Shown one piece after another: positions 1 to 7,778 of a stretch of 64,000 nucleotides of DNA; the stretch's first letter is position 1; each line of letters opens with the position of its first letter. A program made the position numbers and the translations under genes. Below the pieces are notes generated by a model, which was given only the letters and a program-made list of their open reading frames with translations, had not been told where the DNA came from and ran no database searches. Origin of the DNA: Paenibacillus tuaregi. GTDB lineage: Bacteria; Bacillota; Bacilli; Paenibacillales; Paenibacillaceae. The DNA lies in NCBI RefSeq assembly GCF_900086655.1, contig NZ_LT575476.1, forward strand, positions 1,443,016 through 1,507,015, written 5' to 3'.

Positions 1-51
1 TTATACAGATTAGTCCAGGCTGATCTTTACCATCAGCTTGGACTTTATTAT

Positions 52-126
52 GGCCCGTTGGTCAAGGGGTTAAGACACCTCCCTTTCACGGAGGTAACAG
101 GGGTTCGAATCCCCTACGGGTCACCA
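52..126 (+). tRNA. tRNA-Glu (anticodon TTC)
   Basis: Full cloverleaf with a 7-bp acceptor stem (GGCCCGT with ACGGGTC), TTC anticodon in a CTTTCAC loop, GGTTCGAATCC T arm and encoded CCA end. It is the first of nine tRNA genes on one strand. Confidence 0.96.
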
Positions 127-259
127 CTTTCATTAATAGCTTCAAATGGGGATGAGAACCCATCAGGCTTCGTCGGAGCATTCGCTTCGGTAGGAATATA
201 TCGCAGTCTCGTTCGAAGAGCGAGTATCCCCTAGGAGTCAATATTTCATTAACCTTTAT

Positions 260-335
260 GGAGGCTTAGCTCAGCTGGGAGAGCATCTGCCTTACAAGCA
301 GAGGGTCGGGGGTTCGATCCCCTCAGCCTCCACCA
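260..335 (+). tRNA. tRNA-Val (anticodon TAC)
   Basis: Acceptor stem GGAGGCT with AGCCTCC, TAC anticodon, GGTTCGATCC T arm, encoded CCA. The 133-nt spacer before it is the longest in the cluster and shows no further tRNA fold. Confidence 0.96.
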
Positions 336-363
336 TTTATTCCAAGTGAATATATTTTACTGA

Positions 364-437
<74 letters not shown>

Positions 438-508
438 TAATCCCCAAAAGTGATGAGAAGCTTTGAAGCCTATTTTAATTCTTTCCGGGGATCATCTTTA
501 CCTAGTGT

Positions 509-585
509 GGAGCCGTGGTGTAGAGGCCTAACATGCCTGCCTGTCACGCAGGAGACCGCGGGTTCGAATCCCGTCGGCTCCGCCA
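509..585 (+). tRNA. tRNA-Asp (anticodon GTC)
   Basis: Acceptor stem GGAGCCG with CGGCTCC, GTC anticodon in a CTGTCAC loop, encoded CCA after discriminator G. Confidence 0.96.
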
Positions 586-628
586 TTTAACATTCTTGAT
601 AATAAGATGATTCATTTCTCTTTATTGA

Positions 629-704
629 GAGCCATTAGCTCAGTTGGTAGAGCACCTGACTTTTAATCAGGGTGTCGAAGGTTCGAGTCCTTCATGGCTC
701 ACCA
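629..704 (+). tRNA. tRNA-Lys (anticodon TTT)
   Basis: Acceptor stem GAGCCAT with ATGGCTC, TTT anticodon in a CTTTTAA loop, T arm GGTTCGAGTCC, encoded CCA. Confidence 0.96.
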
Positions 705-741
705 TTTACCCTGTATTAAAGGGTAGTATGTAAGGACATGT

Positions 742-825
742 GCGCGTGTGGCGGAATTGGCAGACGCACTAGACTTAGGATCTAGCGTCTTTGACGTGGG
801 GGTTCAAGTCCCTCCACGCGCACCA
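742..825 (+). tRNA. tRNA-Leu (anticodon TAG)
   Basis: Class II tRNA with a long variable arm. Acceptor stem GCGCGTG with CACGCGC, TAG anticodon, encoded CCA. Confidence 0.95.
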
Positions 826-830
826 AATAT

Positions 831-905
831 GCGGACGTGGCTCAGCGGTAGAGCATCGCCTTGCCAAGGCGAGGGTCGCGGGTTCGATTCCCGTCGTCCG
901 CTCCA
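831..905 (+). tRNA. tRNA-Gly (anticodon GCC)
   Basis: Acceptor stem GCGGACG with CGTCCGC, GCC anticodon in a TTGCCAA loop, encoded CCA. Only 5 nt separate it from the preceding tRNA-Leu, so both probably come from one precursor. Confidence 0.96.
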
Positions 906-911
906 TAATGT

Positions 912-988
912 GCGCCCTTAGCTCAGCTGGATAGAGCGTTTGACTACGAATCAAAAGGTCAGGAGTTCGAATCTCTTAGGGCGCGCCA
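912..988 (+). tRNA. tRNA-Arg (anticodon ACG)
   Basis: Acceptor stem GCGCCCT with AGGGCGC, ACG anticodon (A34 expected to become inosine), encoded CCA; 6 nt after tRNA-Gly. Confidence 0.96.
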
Positions 989-1007
989 TTTTCTTATAGT
1001 TGCATAT

Positions 1008-1086
1008 GCCGGCGTGGCGGAATGGCAGACGCGCTCGACTCAAAATCGAGTGGGAAACCGTGGAGGTTCGAGTCCTCTCGCCGGTA
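1008..1086 (+). tRNA. tRNA-Leu (anticodon CAA)
   Basis: Class II tRNA with CAA anticodon in a CTCAAAA loop and acceptor stem GCCGGCG with CGCCGGT. CCA is not encoded. A broken integrase gene begins 181 nt downstream in the same orientation, so the 3' end of this tRNA is a plausible former attachment site. I found no second copy of its 3' end in the window. Confidence 0.95.
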
Positions 1087-1091
1087 TACTA

Positions 1092-1158
1092 AAAACGCAA
1101 GATTGACGGGGATTTAAACGCTGATTGGACGCAATGTCTGATCGGCTTTTTGCGTTTT
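1092..1158 (+). terminator. Possible terminator of the tRNA operon
   Basis: A 9-bp inverted repeat (AAAACGCAA at 1092-1100, TTGCGTTTT at 1150-1158) encloses a 49-nt loop and ends in T residues. The long loop makes this a weak call. Confidence 0.4.
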
Positions 1159-1267
1159 AATAATACGCGCCAGTTTTACGCGCTTATCCACAGGAACCGC
1201 GCTCGACTAAGGTCGATTACGCGAGTCGATTCGGCAGCCACAACGATAACAAATCGGATGGAGTTGT

Positions 1268-1681
1268 ATGAGGATGGCACGTAGAAAAAACGCTCTAACA
1301 TTTGAGGATTTAACACCGCAAGCACAACCGCTTTATATCGTTGATGACTTCGATAGTGCTGCGCACTTGTTTTTACGGGACGGGAAGATACGCAACATAA
1401 GTAAGCATACGCAGGCGTTTTATGTGCGTGAGTTTAACGTGTTTAGGAAGGCGCTTGAGGCGCAGGGTATCTCAACTGATCCAGGCAAGATAACGGAAGA
1501 TATCATAAAAGAGAACGTTATTCTGCACATGATGGAGAACGGACAGAAAGAGACGTCAATTAACTGTGTTCTTAGAGCGCTCCGAGCGCTGTTCAATTTC
1601 CTTGTACGGGAAGGCTACTTGCTACAAAGCCCTATGCATAAAATGACGCTTATAAGTTATATATACCTAATAATTCGATAA
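1268..1681 (+). pseudogene. Tyrosine recombinase (integrase), N-terminal fragment
   Basis: The 137-residue product matches the N-terminal part of phage integrases: a short lead, then a SAM-like core-binding region (about residues 40-125) with the usual pattern (HTQAFYVREFNVF, VLRALRALFNFLVREGYL). The catalytic domain carrying the Arg-His-Arg-Tyr residues is missing. After about residue 126 (SPMHKM) the reading continues into unrelated AT-rich sequence and stops. Such a protein cannot recombine DNA. Its place just downstream of tRNA-Leu(CAA), pointing inward, is typical for integrases of tRNA-targeting elements. Confidence 0.75.
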
Positions 1682-1738
1682 TTGGGTCTTAACAGAACTA
1701 GTGTTCCCGTATAATTACGTTCAAAGGAGTTGTTAAGG

Positions 1739-2026
1739 ATGCTATCCGATTTTGGACGTAAGACACTACGGATTCTCTACAATTACATTTCGCAACAGCG
1801 CAGGATGCCGACGGAAAAGGAACTTGAGCGGCTGACCGGCCGTAGCCCAGCTGACATTGTGACAGCGTTAAACGAATTGATGCTGGAGGAGTACATATAC
1901 TGGCCCGATAAGCCGGCAATTGACACGATCGTTATCCTGGAAGCGTGGGAGCGCAGTCTGTCGGGACAGTCGAGGGCAACGGTGACCTCCCAACAGAGTA
2001 GCTCCGATTATTGGACGGAGTACTAG
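1739..2026 (+). CDS. Small LexA-like winged-helix protein
   Basis: The 95-residue product resembles the N-terminal DNA-binding domain of LexA: a first helix (LRILYNYISQQ), a helix-turn-helix region (PTEKELERLTGRSPADIVTALNEL) and a wing-like end. It lacks the LexA autocleavage and catalytic domain. ATG at 1739 is preferred over upstream TTG 1730 because AAAGGAG lies 9 nt before it. The gene ends 4 nt before a YolD-like gene, so the two are probably co-transcribed. A role as a small regulator is inferred from the fold; targets are unknown. Confidence 0.6.
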   Translation: MLSDFGRKTLRILYNYISQQRRMPTEKELERLTGRSPADIVTALNELMLEEYIYWPDKPAIDTIVILEAWERSLSGQSRATVTSQQSSSDYWTEY

Positions 2027-2030
2027 CACG

Positions 2031-2375
2031 ATGGAGGATAAACTCAAAGGGAACGGTATATTGAATTCACGGATGATCATGCCAGAACACCGCGAGGCGG
2101 AAATCCGGCTGCAACTAGCACAGGCCCGGCGAACCAAACCTGAGTTAATTCTGCAGGAGTCCGAGCTGATCGAGGCTGCGATCAGCCGGTCACTAACGCT
2201 GCAGGTGCCGGTGAAGTTGCGGTTATTCGACATGATTGAAGATTGCTGGGTGGCTGGTGTGGTTAAGACGGTGTTGACGTATCGGCGCGAGGTGAAACTG
2301 GTGAGTAACGGAGAATTGACGTGGATTGCACTGGATGACGTTTTGGACGCAAAAATAGACCGCTTTGGCGAGTAG
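2031..2375 (+). CDS. YolD-like protein
   Basis: The 114-residue product has the YolD-like family layout: an N-terminal SRMIMPEHREAE motif, a helical middle, and a C-terminal beta region with the usual V-I alternation (VKLRLFDMIEDCWVAGVV, WIALDDVLDAKI). YolD-like genes commonly sit beside a Y-family polymerase (UvrX type) in phages and integrated elements; no polymerase is present here. The gene follows the LexA-like gene by 4 nt and ends inside a hairpin that may terminate the pair. Biochemical function of the family is not established. Confidence 0.75.
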   Translation: MEDKLKGNGILNSRMIMPEHREAEIRLQLAQARRTKPELILQESELIEAAISRSLTLQVPVKLRLFDMIEDCWVAGVVKTVLTYRREVKLVSNGELTWIALDDVLDAKIDRFGE

Positions 2376-2392
2376 CTTCTGCGGTCTTTATT
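2357..2392 (+). terminator. Terminator overlapping the YolD-like stop codon
   Basis: Stem AGACCGC (2357-2363) with GCGGTCT (2381-2387), followed by TTATTTAT. Confidence 0.5.
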
Positions 2393-2399
2393 TATACGG

Positions 2400-2570
2400 A
2401 ACTAATACTCGGTTACTTGATTTTTGAAAAATCACATTTGTATGTGGTGAAGGAGATCGAGAATGAGAAAGAGAAGTTCCCATAAGCAACAGTACTTAAT
2501 ATGCTGGAGCAGTGGGTTCCATTCAGTCAAACCAAAAGGAGGGCACTAGCTTTTGTGAAATTACCCTTTT
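2400..2570 (+). other. Degenerate coding remnant
   Basis: No intact gene. One plus-strand frame reads VVKEIENEKEKFP, a stop, then LNMLEQWVPFSQTK, which looks like a protein interrupted by a nonsense codon. A 28-codon ORF with a fair ribosome site (ATG 2463) overlaps it in another frame and has no recognisable content. I cannot name the ancestor. Confidence 0.3.
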
Positions 2571-3026
2571 TTAGTTACTTTCAGTCTTTGAAATTCCAAC
2601 TACTTTTATATATTTGCTATACTCTTCCTTCGCAATAATAGCAAAGGGATCTGATTTTAACCAATTGAATTCTTCCTCCAAAATATCATTCTTACTTACA
2701 GTAGCTTGAATAGTAATTCCTATATAATTCTTAGGTTTATTAGGGTTAATACTATCAAATAGTTCTTTGCTGGGCACCTCAAAAACTCGAACATTATCTT
2801 TAATATTATACCTATCAATATAGTATTTGCTATCTAATGTGAGTTTAAGATAGTTTTTATCTTTTTCGACGTATTTCTCCAGAATGGTAATATCAGCGAA
2901 TCCAGTATAGGAAACAATATTATTTTTATAATATTGTTTCTCTTGTACAGAAGATACAATTATAGGAGTAAATATAATCAACAGTAACAAGATTATGGAC
3001 ATGAGTATTACATAACTTCGTTTCAT
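2571..3026 (-). CDS. Membrane-anchored protein of unknown function
   Basis: The 151-residue product has one N-terminal hydrophobic segment (about residues 5-27, ILLLLIIFTPIIV) and a hydrophilic remainder rich in Lys, Ile and Asn, predicted to lie outside the cell. ATG at 3026 is chosen because AGGAG precedes it by 8 nt; the GTG three codons upstream overlaps that ribosome site. Codon use is AT-rich, unlike the backbone genes. It lies downstream of another minus-strand secreted-protein gene, with a terminator hairpin between them. I do not recognise a family. Confidence 0.6.
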   Translation of the reverse strand: MKRSYVILMSIILLLLIIFTPIIVSSVQEKQYYKNNIVSYTGFADITILEKYVEKDKNYLKLTLDSKYYIDRYNIKDNVRVFEVPSKELFDSINPNKPKNYIGITIQATVSKNDILEEEFNWLKSDPFAIIAKEEYSKYIKVVGISKTESN

Positions 3027-3048
3027 AATATTCACTCCTAATTAGTAA

Positions 3049-3080
3049 AACATTGACCATTCATTTGAATGGTCAATGTT
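3049..3080 (-). terminator. Perfect-stem terminator between two minus-strand genes
   Basis: A 14-bp perfect stem (AACATTGACCATTC with GAATGGTCAATGTT) with a 4-nt loop, followed on the minus strand by a short T run. It lies just after the 255-residue secreted-protein gene. Confidence 0.75.
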
Positions 3081-3094
3081 TATAATAGTCTGTA

Positions 3095-3862
3095 TTAGTA
3101 ACTCAAAGTATAAACGTTGGTATTATAGCCTACATTGGAGGAATTTGGTGTGACAGAAATGCTAGCAGGACCGAATCCAATTCCATAGCTATAACTGCCA
3201 CCTGAAGAGGTATCATGAACATAAGATATAGCGATTTTTTTCACTGGACTTGAACCGTCTATGTCAGCTTGGAAATAAAAATTACCTTTAATATAAATAG
3301 GGAAATCAGGAGTTCCTAGAGTACTTCCTTTGTGTTCATAACCAGTTAAGCTTGAACTGGTGTAAGTGGCAGGGTCTCCAGTTGTCCAGTTATCACTAGC
3401 ATTTAATTTATAATGAATTAAGTTACTTCTTTTATTTGGTACAACACTGAAGCTATCATGGGTTGAATAACCAAAGTAATCCTTACCACGTGGCTTGACT
3501 GCTTTCTTCCATTCGTAGGAAGGATAAATATCAACTTTGCTTTGGCCAGAAACTTTGAACGCTACCACGCTAATGTTTAAATCTGATTTAGGAATTTCAT
3601 AACCAGAGGAGGCGAAAGGTCTAACTGTGCTTTCATCCTCAGTAACATTAACGTATGTGAAGTCAGTACCAGAATTTTGGTAAATCATTTGTTTGAGATC
3701 ATTGTCCATTTCTTTAACTATTTCTAGAGGAGTACCATTTTTCAATAAAATCTGGTCAAAATCTTTAGTCGCAGTAACATCATTTTCTGATGCAAATGCG
3801 CCTGCAGGAATTAAAGTAAATAACATAACAATTGTCAAAAAGATCTTAGATTTAATTTTCAT
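3095..3862 (-). CDS. Secreted protein of unknown function
   Basis: The 255-residue product starts with a clear signal peptide (two Lys, hydrophobic core TIVMLFTLIPAGAFA, cleavage near ASEN). The mature part has a helical stretch (about 30-65) and then a long beta-rich, Ser/Gly/Tyr-rich region ending in VGYNTNVYTLSY. AAAGGAGA lies 9 nt before the ATG. No catalytic motif is visible. The gene is AT-rich and sits in the island near another secreted protein of similar size (4586-5329). A role in interaction with other cells or phages is possible but unsupported by sequence. Confidence 0.65.
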   Translation of the reverse strand: MKIKSKIFLTIVMLFTLIPAGAFASENDVTATKDFDQILLKNGTPLEIVKEMDNDLKQMIYQNSGTDFTYVNVTEDESTVRPFASSGYEIPKSDLNISVVAFKVSGQSKVDIYPSYEWKKAVKPRGKDYFGYSTHDSFSVVPNKRSNLIHYKLNASDNWTTGDPATYTSSSLTGYEHKGSTLGTPDFPIYIKGNFYFQADIDGSSPVKKIAISYVHDTSSGGSYSYGIGFGPASISVTPNSSNVGYNTNVYTLSY

Positions 3863-4382
3863 ACTCTATTCTCCTTTTTTTAAGTTATCGTACTCCAATT
3901 CTCAATTTTATCCATTAATTTATATATTTTCCCTCATTTGTATTTATTTTACTATATATTGTGCTTTTAGGCTAGAGTCGTTAGGGTTATATAAACTACA
4001 ATTTTTACAATCATTGCTAGTATTAAGTGATATCTTTTTACAATAATTTTATTTTATACCAAAGGAACTCTTGGTAATGTATACGAGGCAGTCTGTTATA
4101 TCTTTCTTGCATTGTCGCAACCAAAATGTGGACAGAGATGCAAACTCGAAAGTTCCCCCTCATTTATTTTGGTCATACATTATATAAAACACTTCAGAAC
4201 TATAAAAGTTAGGAATAAATCAAGGGTGATTTTTGACGGTCTTCCGGGCTTATCTCATCGTATTATCGAGACGTGGGAAACAAAGGGGCGTTTCGAGCAA
4301 CATTGGGGATATAAACATAAACACCTCTATACGATTATAGCGCGAGGCTACTACACATAGAGGCGGTAAGTGTTGGTAGTAA
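3863..4382. other. AT-rich intergenic region without a convincing gene
   Basis: I see no complete gene here. Open frames exist but lack ribosome sites and protein-like content. The stretch 4220-4360 has a higher-GC coding-like patch (frame reading LSHRIIETWETKGRFEQHW) that may be the tail of a lost gene. Confidence 0.4.
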
Positions 4383-4505
4383 TCATTGTTTTTCGGATTT
4401 TTTGAGCTTTGTTACTTCGTCCTCAAGATGATTTATTCGCTTATGTAAGCGATAGAATACTGGAGTGTATATTGCAAGAACGACTAAAAACCAGATCCAT
4501 CCCAT
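4383..4505 (-). CDS. 40-residue membrane protein with coiled-coil tail
   Basis: A short ORF with a good ribosome site (AAAGAGGTG) 6-8 nt before ATG 4505. The product begins MGWIWFLVVLAIYTPVF, one membrane segment, and ends in a charged heptad-like helix (HKRINHLEDEVTKLKKSEKQ). This TM-plus-helix layout is common among tiny Bacillus-group and phage membrane proteins. It lies immediately upstream of, and divergent from, the secreted-protein gene at 4586. Function unknown. Confidence 0.55.
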   Translation of the reverse strand: MGWIWFLVVLAIYTPVFYRLHKRINHLEDEVTKLKKSEKQ

Positions 4506-4585
4506 TTTATTCACCTCTTTCAAAAAGATTCTACCATAAAAACAAAAGTAAGGATAAAATTCAATTATAAGGAGAGAACATTAAC

Positions 4586-5329
4586 ATGAAAAAGCAAATT
4601 CTAAGTTTTCTATCAGCGTCAGCCCTAATCTTATCTCTCAGTGCCACACCTATCTTTGCTGCTGGGTCGACAGATGTACCAGCGCAAGAAGTTAGTATCA
4701 ACTCTGATATTGAGGTTAGTAATGTTTTTATAGACTTTATTAATGAAGGTTTTAATAACCCAAAAGGGTTTGAAGTAAAAGATTCCAACGGATTGGATGT
4801 TACTGAAAAATTTATCGAAAGTGTTAAAGGCCCCTATTACATAGGAGACTACAAGACCATTAAAAAGGTTGTTCAAGATCAAAATTTAACTCTCTCGAAC
4901 ACTGTGAGAACTCAAATTGAGAACCATGACGGTCTTAATAAAAATTCAGCAGCTATTGCTACTGTCAGTGGCGAATCCGTAACAAAAGAGTTTTATCACG
5001 TAGCTCAAGATTCAACAGGAAGATTCTCAAAAGAATGGAAAGTGGCTCTCTCCGGTACTTTTTCATATACGAATAATTTTCAAGTTACTTCTGCGAGCGG
5101 CCCATCTGTAAGACTTACTTATGCTCCTTTTGGTGCAATGTTTTCTCCAGCAATAGATAATGTAAGAACTTCTAATTCTTACTCTGGTTATAAAGCTTCA
5201 TTTGTTGGTAGCTATGATATGAGAGCAGTCATGTCAGTGGGGATTGGAAACCTCCCAGTAAACACAAATCTTAATTTTGGAAGTTATACAGAATCATTTA
5301 GCGCCTATCCTTCAGCAATGCAAAATTAG
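4586..5329 (+). CDS. Secreted protein of unknown function
   Basis: The 247-residue product has a signal peptide (MKKQ, then a hydrophobic core, cleavage near PIFAAGS). The mature part has a mixed N-terminal region (about 30-115) and a beta-rich C-terminal region with aromatic/Gly/Ser strands (ALSGTFSYTNNF, FVGSYDMRAVMSVGIG). GGAGAG lies about 10 nt before the ATG and a strong terminator follows. No enzyme motif is visible. It differs in sequence from the minus-strand secreted protein at 3095-3862, though size and layout are alike. Confidence 0.65.
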   Translation: MKKQILSFLSASALILSLSATPIFAAGSTDVPAQEVSINSDIEVSNVFIDFINEGFNNPKGFEVKDSNGLDVTEKFIESVKGPYYIGDYKTIKKVVQDQNLTLSNTVRTQIENHDGLNKNSAAIATVSGESVTKEFYHVAQDSTGRFSKEWKVALSGTFSYTNNFQVTSASGPSVRLTYAPFGAMFSPAIDNVRTSNSYSGYKASFVGSYDMRAVMSVGIGNLPVNTNLNFGSYTESFSAYPSAMQN

Positions 5330-5344
5330 GCATATTATCCTCGA

Positions 5345-5375
5345 AATAGGCTTGCCATACACTGGCAGGCCTATT
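5345..5375 (+). terminator. Terminator after the 247-residue secreted protein
   Basis: A 13-bp stem with one G-T pair (AATAGGCTTGCCA with TGGCAGGCCTATT), 16 nt after the stop codon. Confidence 0.65.
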
Positions 5376-5465
5376 AGTCTTAATGTAGCAGACACCCTCT
5401 GACCACTGGTCAGTGTATAATTATCATATGGTGAATTATTAAAGTTATTCTCAATATTTCCTGCT

Positions 5466-5645
5466 TTAGAAGAATCTCGCGGCCTATCTATACGAGAAAT
5501 CGCGCGTGATATCGACTACCGATTCGAAAGTGTACGCTCAATGTACAATGACGAAACGGAGCGCTATCCGCGCGAACTCTTAGCAAAACTTTGCGTTTAT
5601 TTTAACGTTGGCATTGGCGAACTCCTTACGCTGCAGCCGAAAGAG
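5466..5645 (+). pseudogene. Cro/C1-type helix-turn-helix regulator fragment
   Basis: The frame reads LEESRGLSIREIARDIDYRF, then SVRSMYNDETERYPRELLAK and LCVYFNVGIGELLTLQPK, a textbook small XRE-family repressor (YozG-like, about 65 residues). There is no usable start codon in this frame; an upstream stop precedes it directly. The expected stop after QPKE (TAA at 5647) is out of frame by one base because of an A run at 5640-5643. The gene therefore seems to have lost its 5' end and suffered a frameshift. Confidence 0.6.
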
Positions 5646-5697
5646 TAAGCGGAGCCTTCTCCGCTCTTTCCACCGTAACCTTATTCCTTGCCCCCTC

Positions 5698-5772
5698 TCT
5701 TCCGCCCATTTATTCGCGATCGCATGGGCACTCGGCGTGAGTATTGAAGCGCTACTTACCGTAGCTGGGTAA
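5698..5772 (+). pseudogene. C-terminal fragment of a second XRE-type regulator
   Basis: The frame ends HLFAIAWALGVSIEALLTVAG and a stop, matching the last helix pair of Cro/C1-type repressors (AKALGVSIEALL pattern). No helix-turn-helix core remains upstream, so only the tail of the gene survives. It directly follows the first repressor fragment. Confidence 0.45.
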
Positions 5773-5829
5773 ACTTCCACTAGATAAGAACGTTTGTTCG
5801 TTATATAATATCCGTAGAGGTGATTACGG

Positions 5830-6081
5830 GTGGTAACGAATAAACTAAAAACACGCCGCGAACAAAGTGCACAGGAACGGTTACAAGTCCTTCGGTTCAT
5901 CGCGGTTACATACCGGTCGAGAACGACTGTCAATCTACGGATGTTTGATGAACACTCTGATACCCGCGTTATTGGAGTAATCGAACGTATAGACTCGGAA
6001 GGCGGCCGCTTTATGGTAGACGGCGAGTGGTTCCGCTCATCGGATATCGTAGAATTAGGTATACAAAAGCGCCGCGATTAA
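5830..6081 (+). CDS. Short YolD-like protein
   Basis: The 83-residue product corresponds to the C-terminal part of YolD-like proteins: a helix (EQSAQERLQVLRFIAV) then the beta region (TTVNLRMFDEHSDTRVIGVI, IDSEGGRFMV, WFRSSDIVELGI). It starts at GTG 5830 with AGAGGTG 6-7 nt upstream and ends inside a strong hairpin. It lacks the N-terminal MPEH motif seen in the other YolD-like gene at 2031, so it is either a short family member or a truncated paralogue. Confidence 0.55.
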   Translation: MVTNKLKTRREQSAQERLQVLRFIAVTYRSRTTVNLRMFDEHSDTRVIGVIERIDSEGGRFMVDGEWFRSSDIVELGIQKRRD

Positions 6082-6094
6082 ACGGCGCTCTTTT
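6068..6094 (+). terminator. Terminator of the short YolD-like gene
   Basis: Stem AGCGCCG (6068-6074) with CGGCGCT (6083-6089) followed by CTTTT. Confidence 0.75.
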
Positions 6095-6100
6095 GAGTAT

Positions 6101-6184
6101 ATGAAATGGCCGATCCCTCACCCCAACAAAGACTTACCAAAGAAGACAATAGCAAGTATACTCAAACAGGCGGGGCTGAAATAG
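6101..6184 (+). pseudogene. hicA: HicA toxin, C-terminal stub
   Basis: A 27-residue reading (IPHPNKDLPKKTIASILKQAGLK) matches the conserved end of HicA mRNA interferases (P-H-x-x-KDL-x-K-GT-x-x-SILKQAGL). The catalytic His-containing dsRBD-like N-terminal half is absent; a terminator and another gene lie where it should be. It is followed at the normal distance by a hicB remnant with a strong ribosome site, so the pair was once a type II toxin-antitoxin module. The stub cannot be toxic. Confidence 0.65.
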
Positions 6185-6212
6185 CCCCTCCCTAAGGAGG
6201 TTTATATTATAA

Positions 6213-6424
6213 ATGAACGATAAACAGTTAAAAGACCGGTACGTATTCCCTGCCGTTTTCGATTACGGAGACGACGGTATCTCGATCGAGTTTCCGGATT
6301 TACCTGGCGCACTAACCTGCGGTGATACAGACGAAGGAGGCGCTATATATGGCTAAGGATTGTCCTCTTCGGAATGGAGGAAGACGGCGACATCATACCG
6401 GAACCAACGCGAGCATCCGACATC
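6213..6424 (+). pseudogene. hicB: HicB antitoxin, frameshifted
   Basis: AAGGAGG precedes ATG 6213. The first 40 residues are a good HicB start (YVFPAVFDYGDDGISIEFPD, LPGALTCGDTDE). The frame then slips: a stop is reached at 6356, MAKDC appears in a second frame and GMEEDGDIIPEPTRASDI, the typical HicB end of its domain, in a third. At least two indels separate these pieces. The last piece runs without a break into phage tail sequence. Confidence 0.7.
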
Positions 6425-6777
6425 GTACTGTCTACAAGTGGGGCGCGGATTGAGATAGACAGAAACGGGTGGCGAACTTACGACTCCGCTTGGCGCGAGA
6501 GGATTTCCATTAATGCTAACGACTCGTACGGGATGAACGCGATATCATTTGCCAAGTCGAACGGCGGTGGAACCGGAACGATTAACGGAGGAGATACTGT
6601 ATTCTAGGTGTATTCCTATGGAGATATGTTATTGGCGCATTAAACGGTGGAAGGCTCTACATTGGATCAGGCGGTTACGTCGACTTTTCAGGAGCGGCCG
6701 TACTAGGATTAACTACTTCTAAGATTGATGGCTTAGATTCTGCGCTTACTACGCTTCAAAACACTGTATTAAAGTAA
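6419..6777 (+). pseudogene. Phage tail/fibre protein, C-terminal fragment
   Basis: Starting within the HicB tail, the frame reads VLSTSGARIEIDRNGWRTYD and SFAKSNGGGTGTINGGD, typical of phage tail or fibre proteins. An in-frame TAG at about 6605 and a frameshift near 6636 break it; the other frame continues LYIGSGGYVDFSGAAVLGLT and ends ALTTLQNTVLK at 6777. The piece was joined to hicB by a deletion, giving a HicB-tail chimeric ORF. Confidence 0.6.
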
Positions 6778-7063
6778 GGCCGTAAAAGGGGCGAGCACAG
6801 GGTCGGCAGGACCAGAAGGGAAAATGTCGATTTAAATAAAGAAAGCTACTACATAACTGATAAGTTTGTCTTATACAGATAACATTCATATTTCAAGTAC
6901 TTCTAAATCATCCTGTTCAAATTCCTCGACATAATTTCTCCTGGTTTCTAGCAAAAAGCGTCAGTTTTTTATTTTCCTTCACTTTAAGCCCAGTGAGAAT
7001 CCATTTTAGTTTTCGCTTTCCGGTGGAAACTTAAATTAGGTAATAACTCATTCCTCTGAAAAA
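6778..7063. other. Intergenic region with a degenerate minus-strand ORF
   Basis: No intact gene. On the minus strand between about 7030 and 6890 a frame reads WILTGLKVKENKKLTLFARN and, after one frameshift, NYVEEFEQDDLEVLEI, which looks protein-derived. I do not recognise the family. Confidence 0.3.
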
Positions 7064-7633
<570 letters not shown>

Positions 7634-7642
7634 TTAAAACTC

Positions 7643-7759
7643 CTAGTCTTCTTCTATATTCTTTCTTACTTTCTGAGGAAGATCGAACAGAGATAAAACC
7701 ATTAATTTTGAGTTTTGGGATAGCACTATCATTCCGATTTCTCGAAGAATTTCCTTCAT
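7643..7759 (-). pseudogene. MarR-family regulator with internal deletion
   Basis: A 38-residue reading with a good ribosome site (GAGGAG). Its start MKEILREIGMI is the usual beginning of a MarR-family group found beside GNAT genes; its end VRKNIEED resembles the C-terminal helix of the same group. The DNA-binding winged helix between them is missing, so roughly 100 residues were lost by deletion. The order MarR-GNAT with palindromes upstream is retained. Assignment rests on short matches and is an inference. Confidence 0.5.
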
Positions 7760-7778
7760 AACTAACTCCTCAAAACAT

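Larger units (their letters stand above)
1268..6777. mobile_element. Decayed integrated element / prophage remnant
   Basis: The interval starts with a truncated integrase next to a tRNA gene and ends with broken phage tail sequence. Between these are phage-type small genes (LexA-like winged helix, YolD-like proteins), two repressor-like helix-turn-helix fragments, a HicAB remnant and strain-specific secreted proteins. Base composition is uneven: about 2560-5330 is clearly AT-rich, the rest is not. Ends are approximate and no attachment-site duplication was seen. Calling it one element rather than several overlapping insertions is an inference. Confidence 0.55.

Noticed and set aside
4112..4360. 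82-codon plus-strand ORF
   Set aside because: No ribosome site, odd composition, no recognisable fold; kept only as a possible remnant in the gap description.
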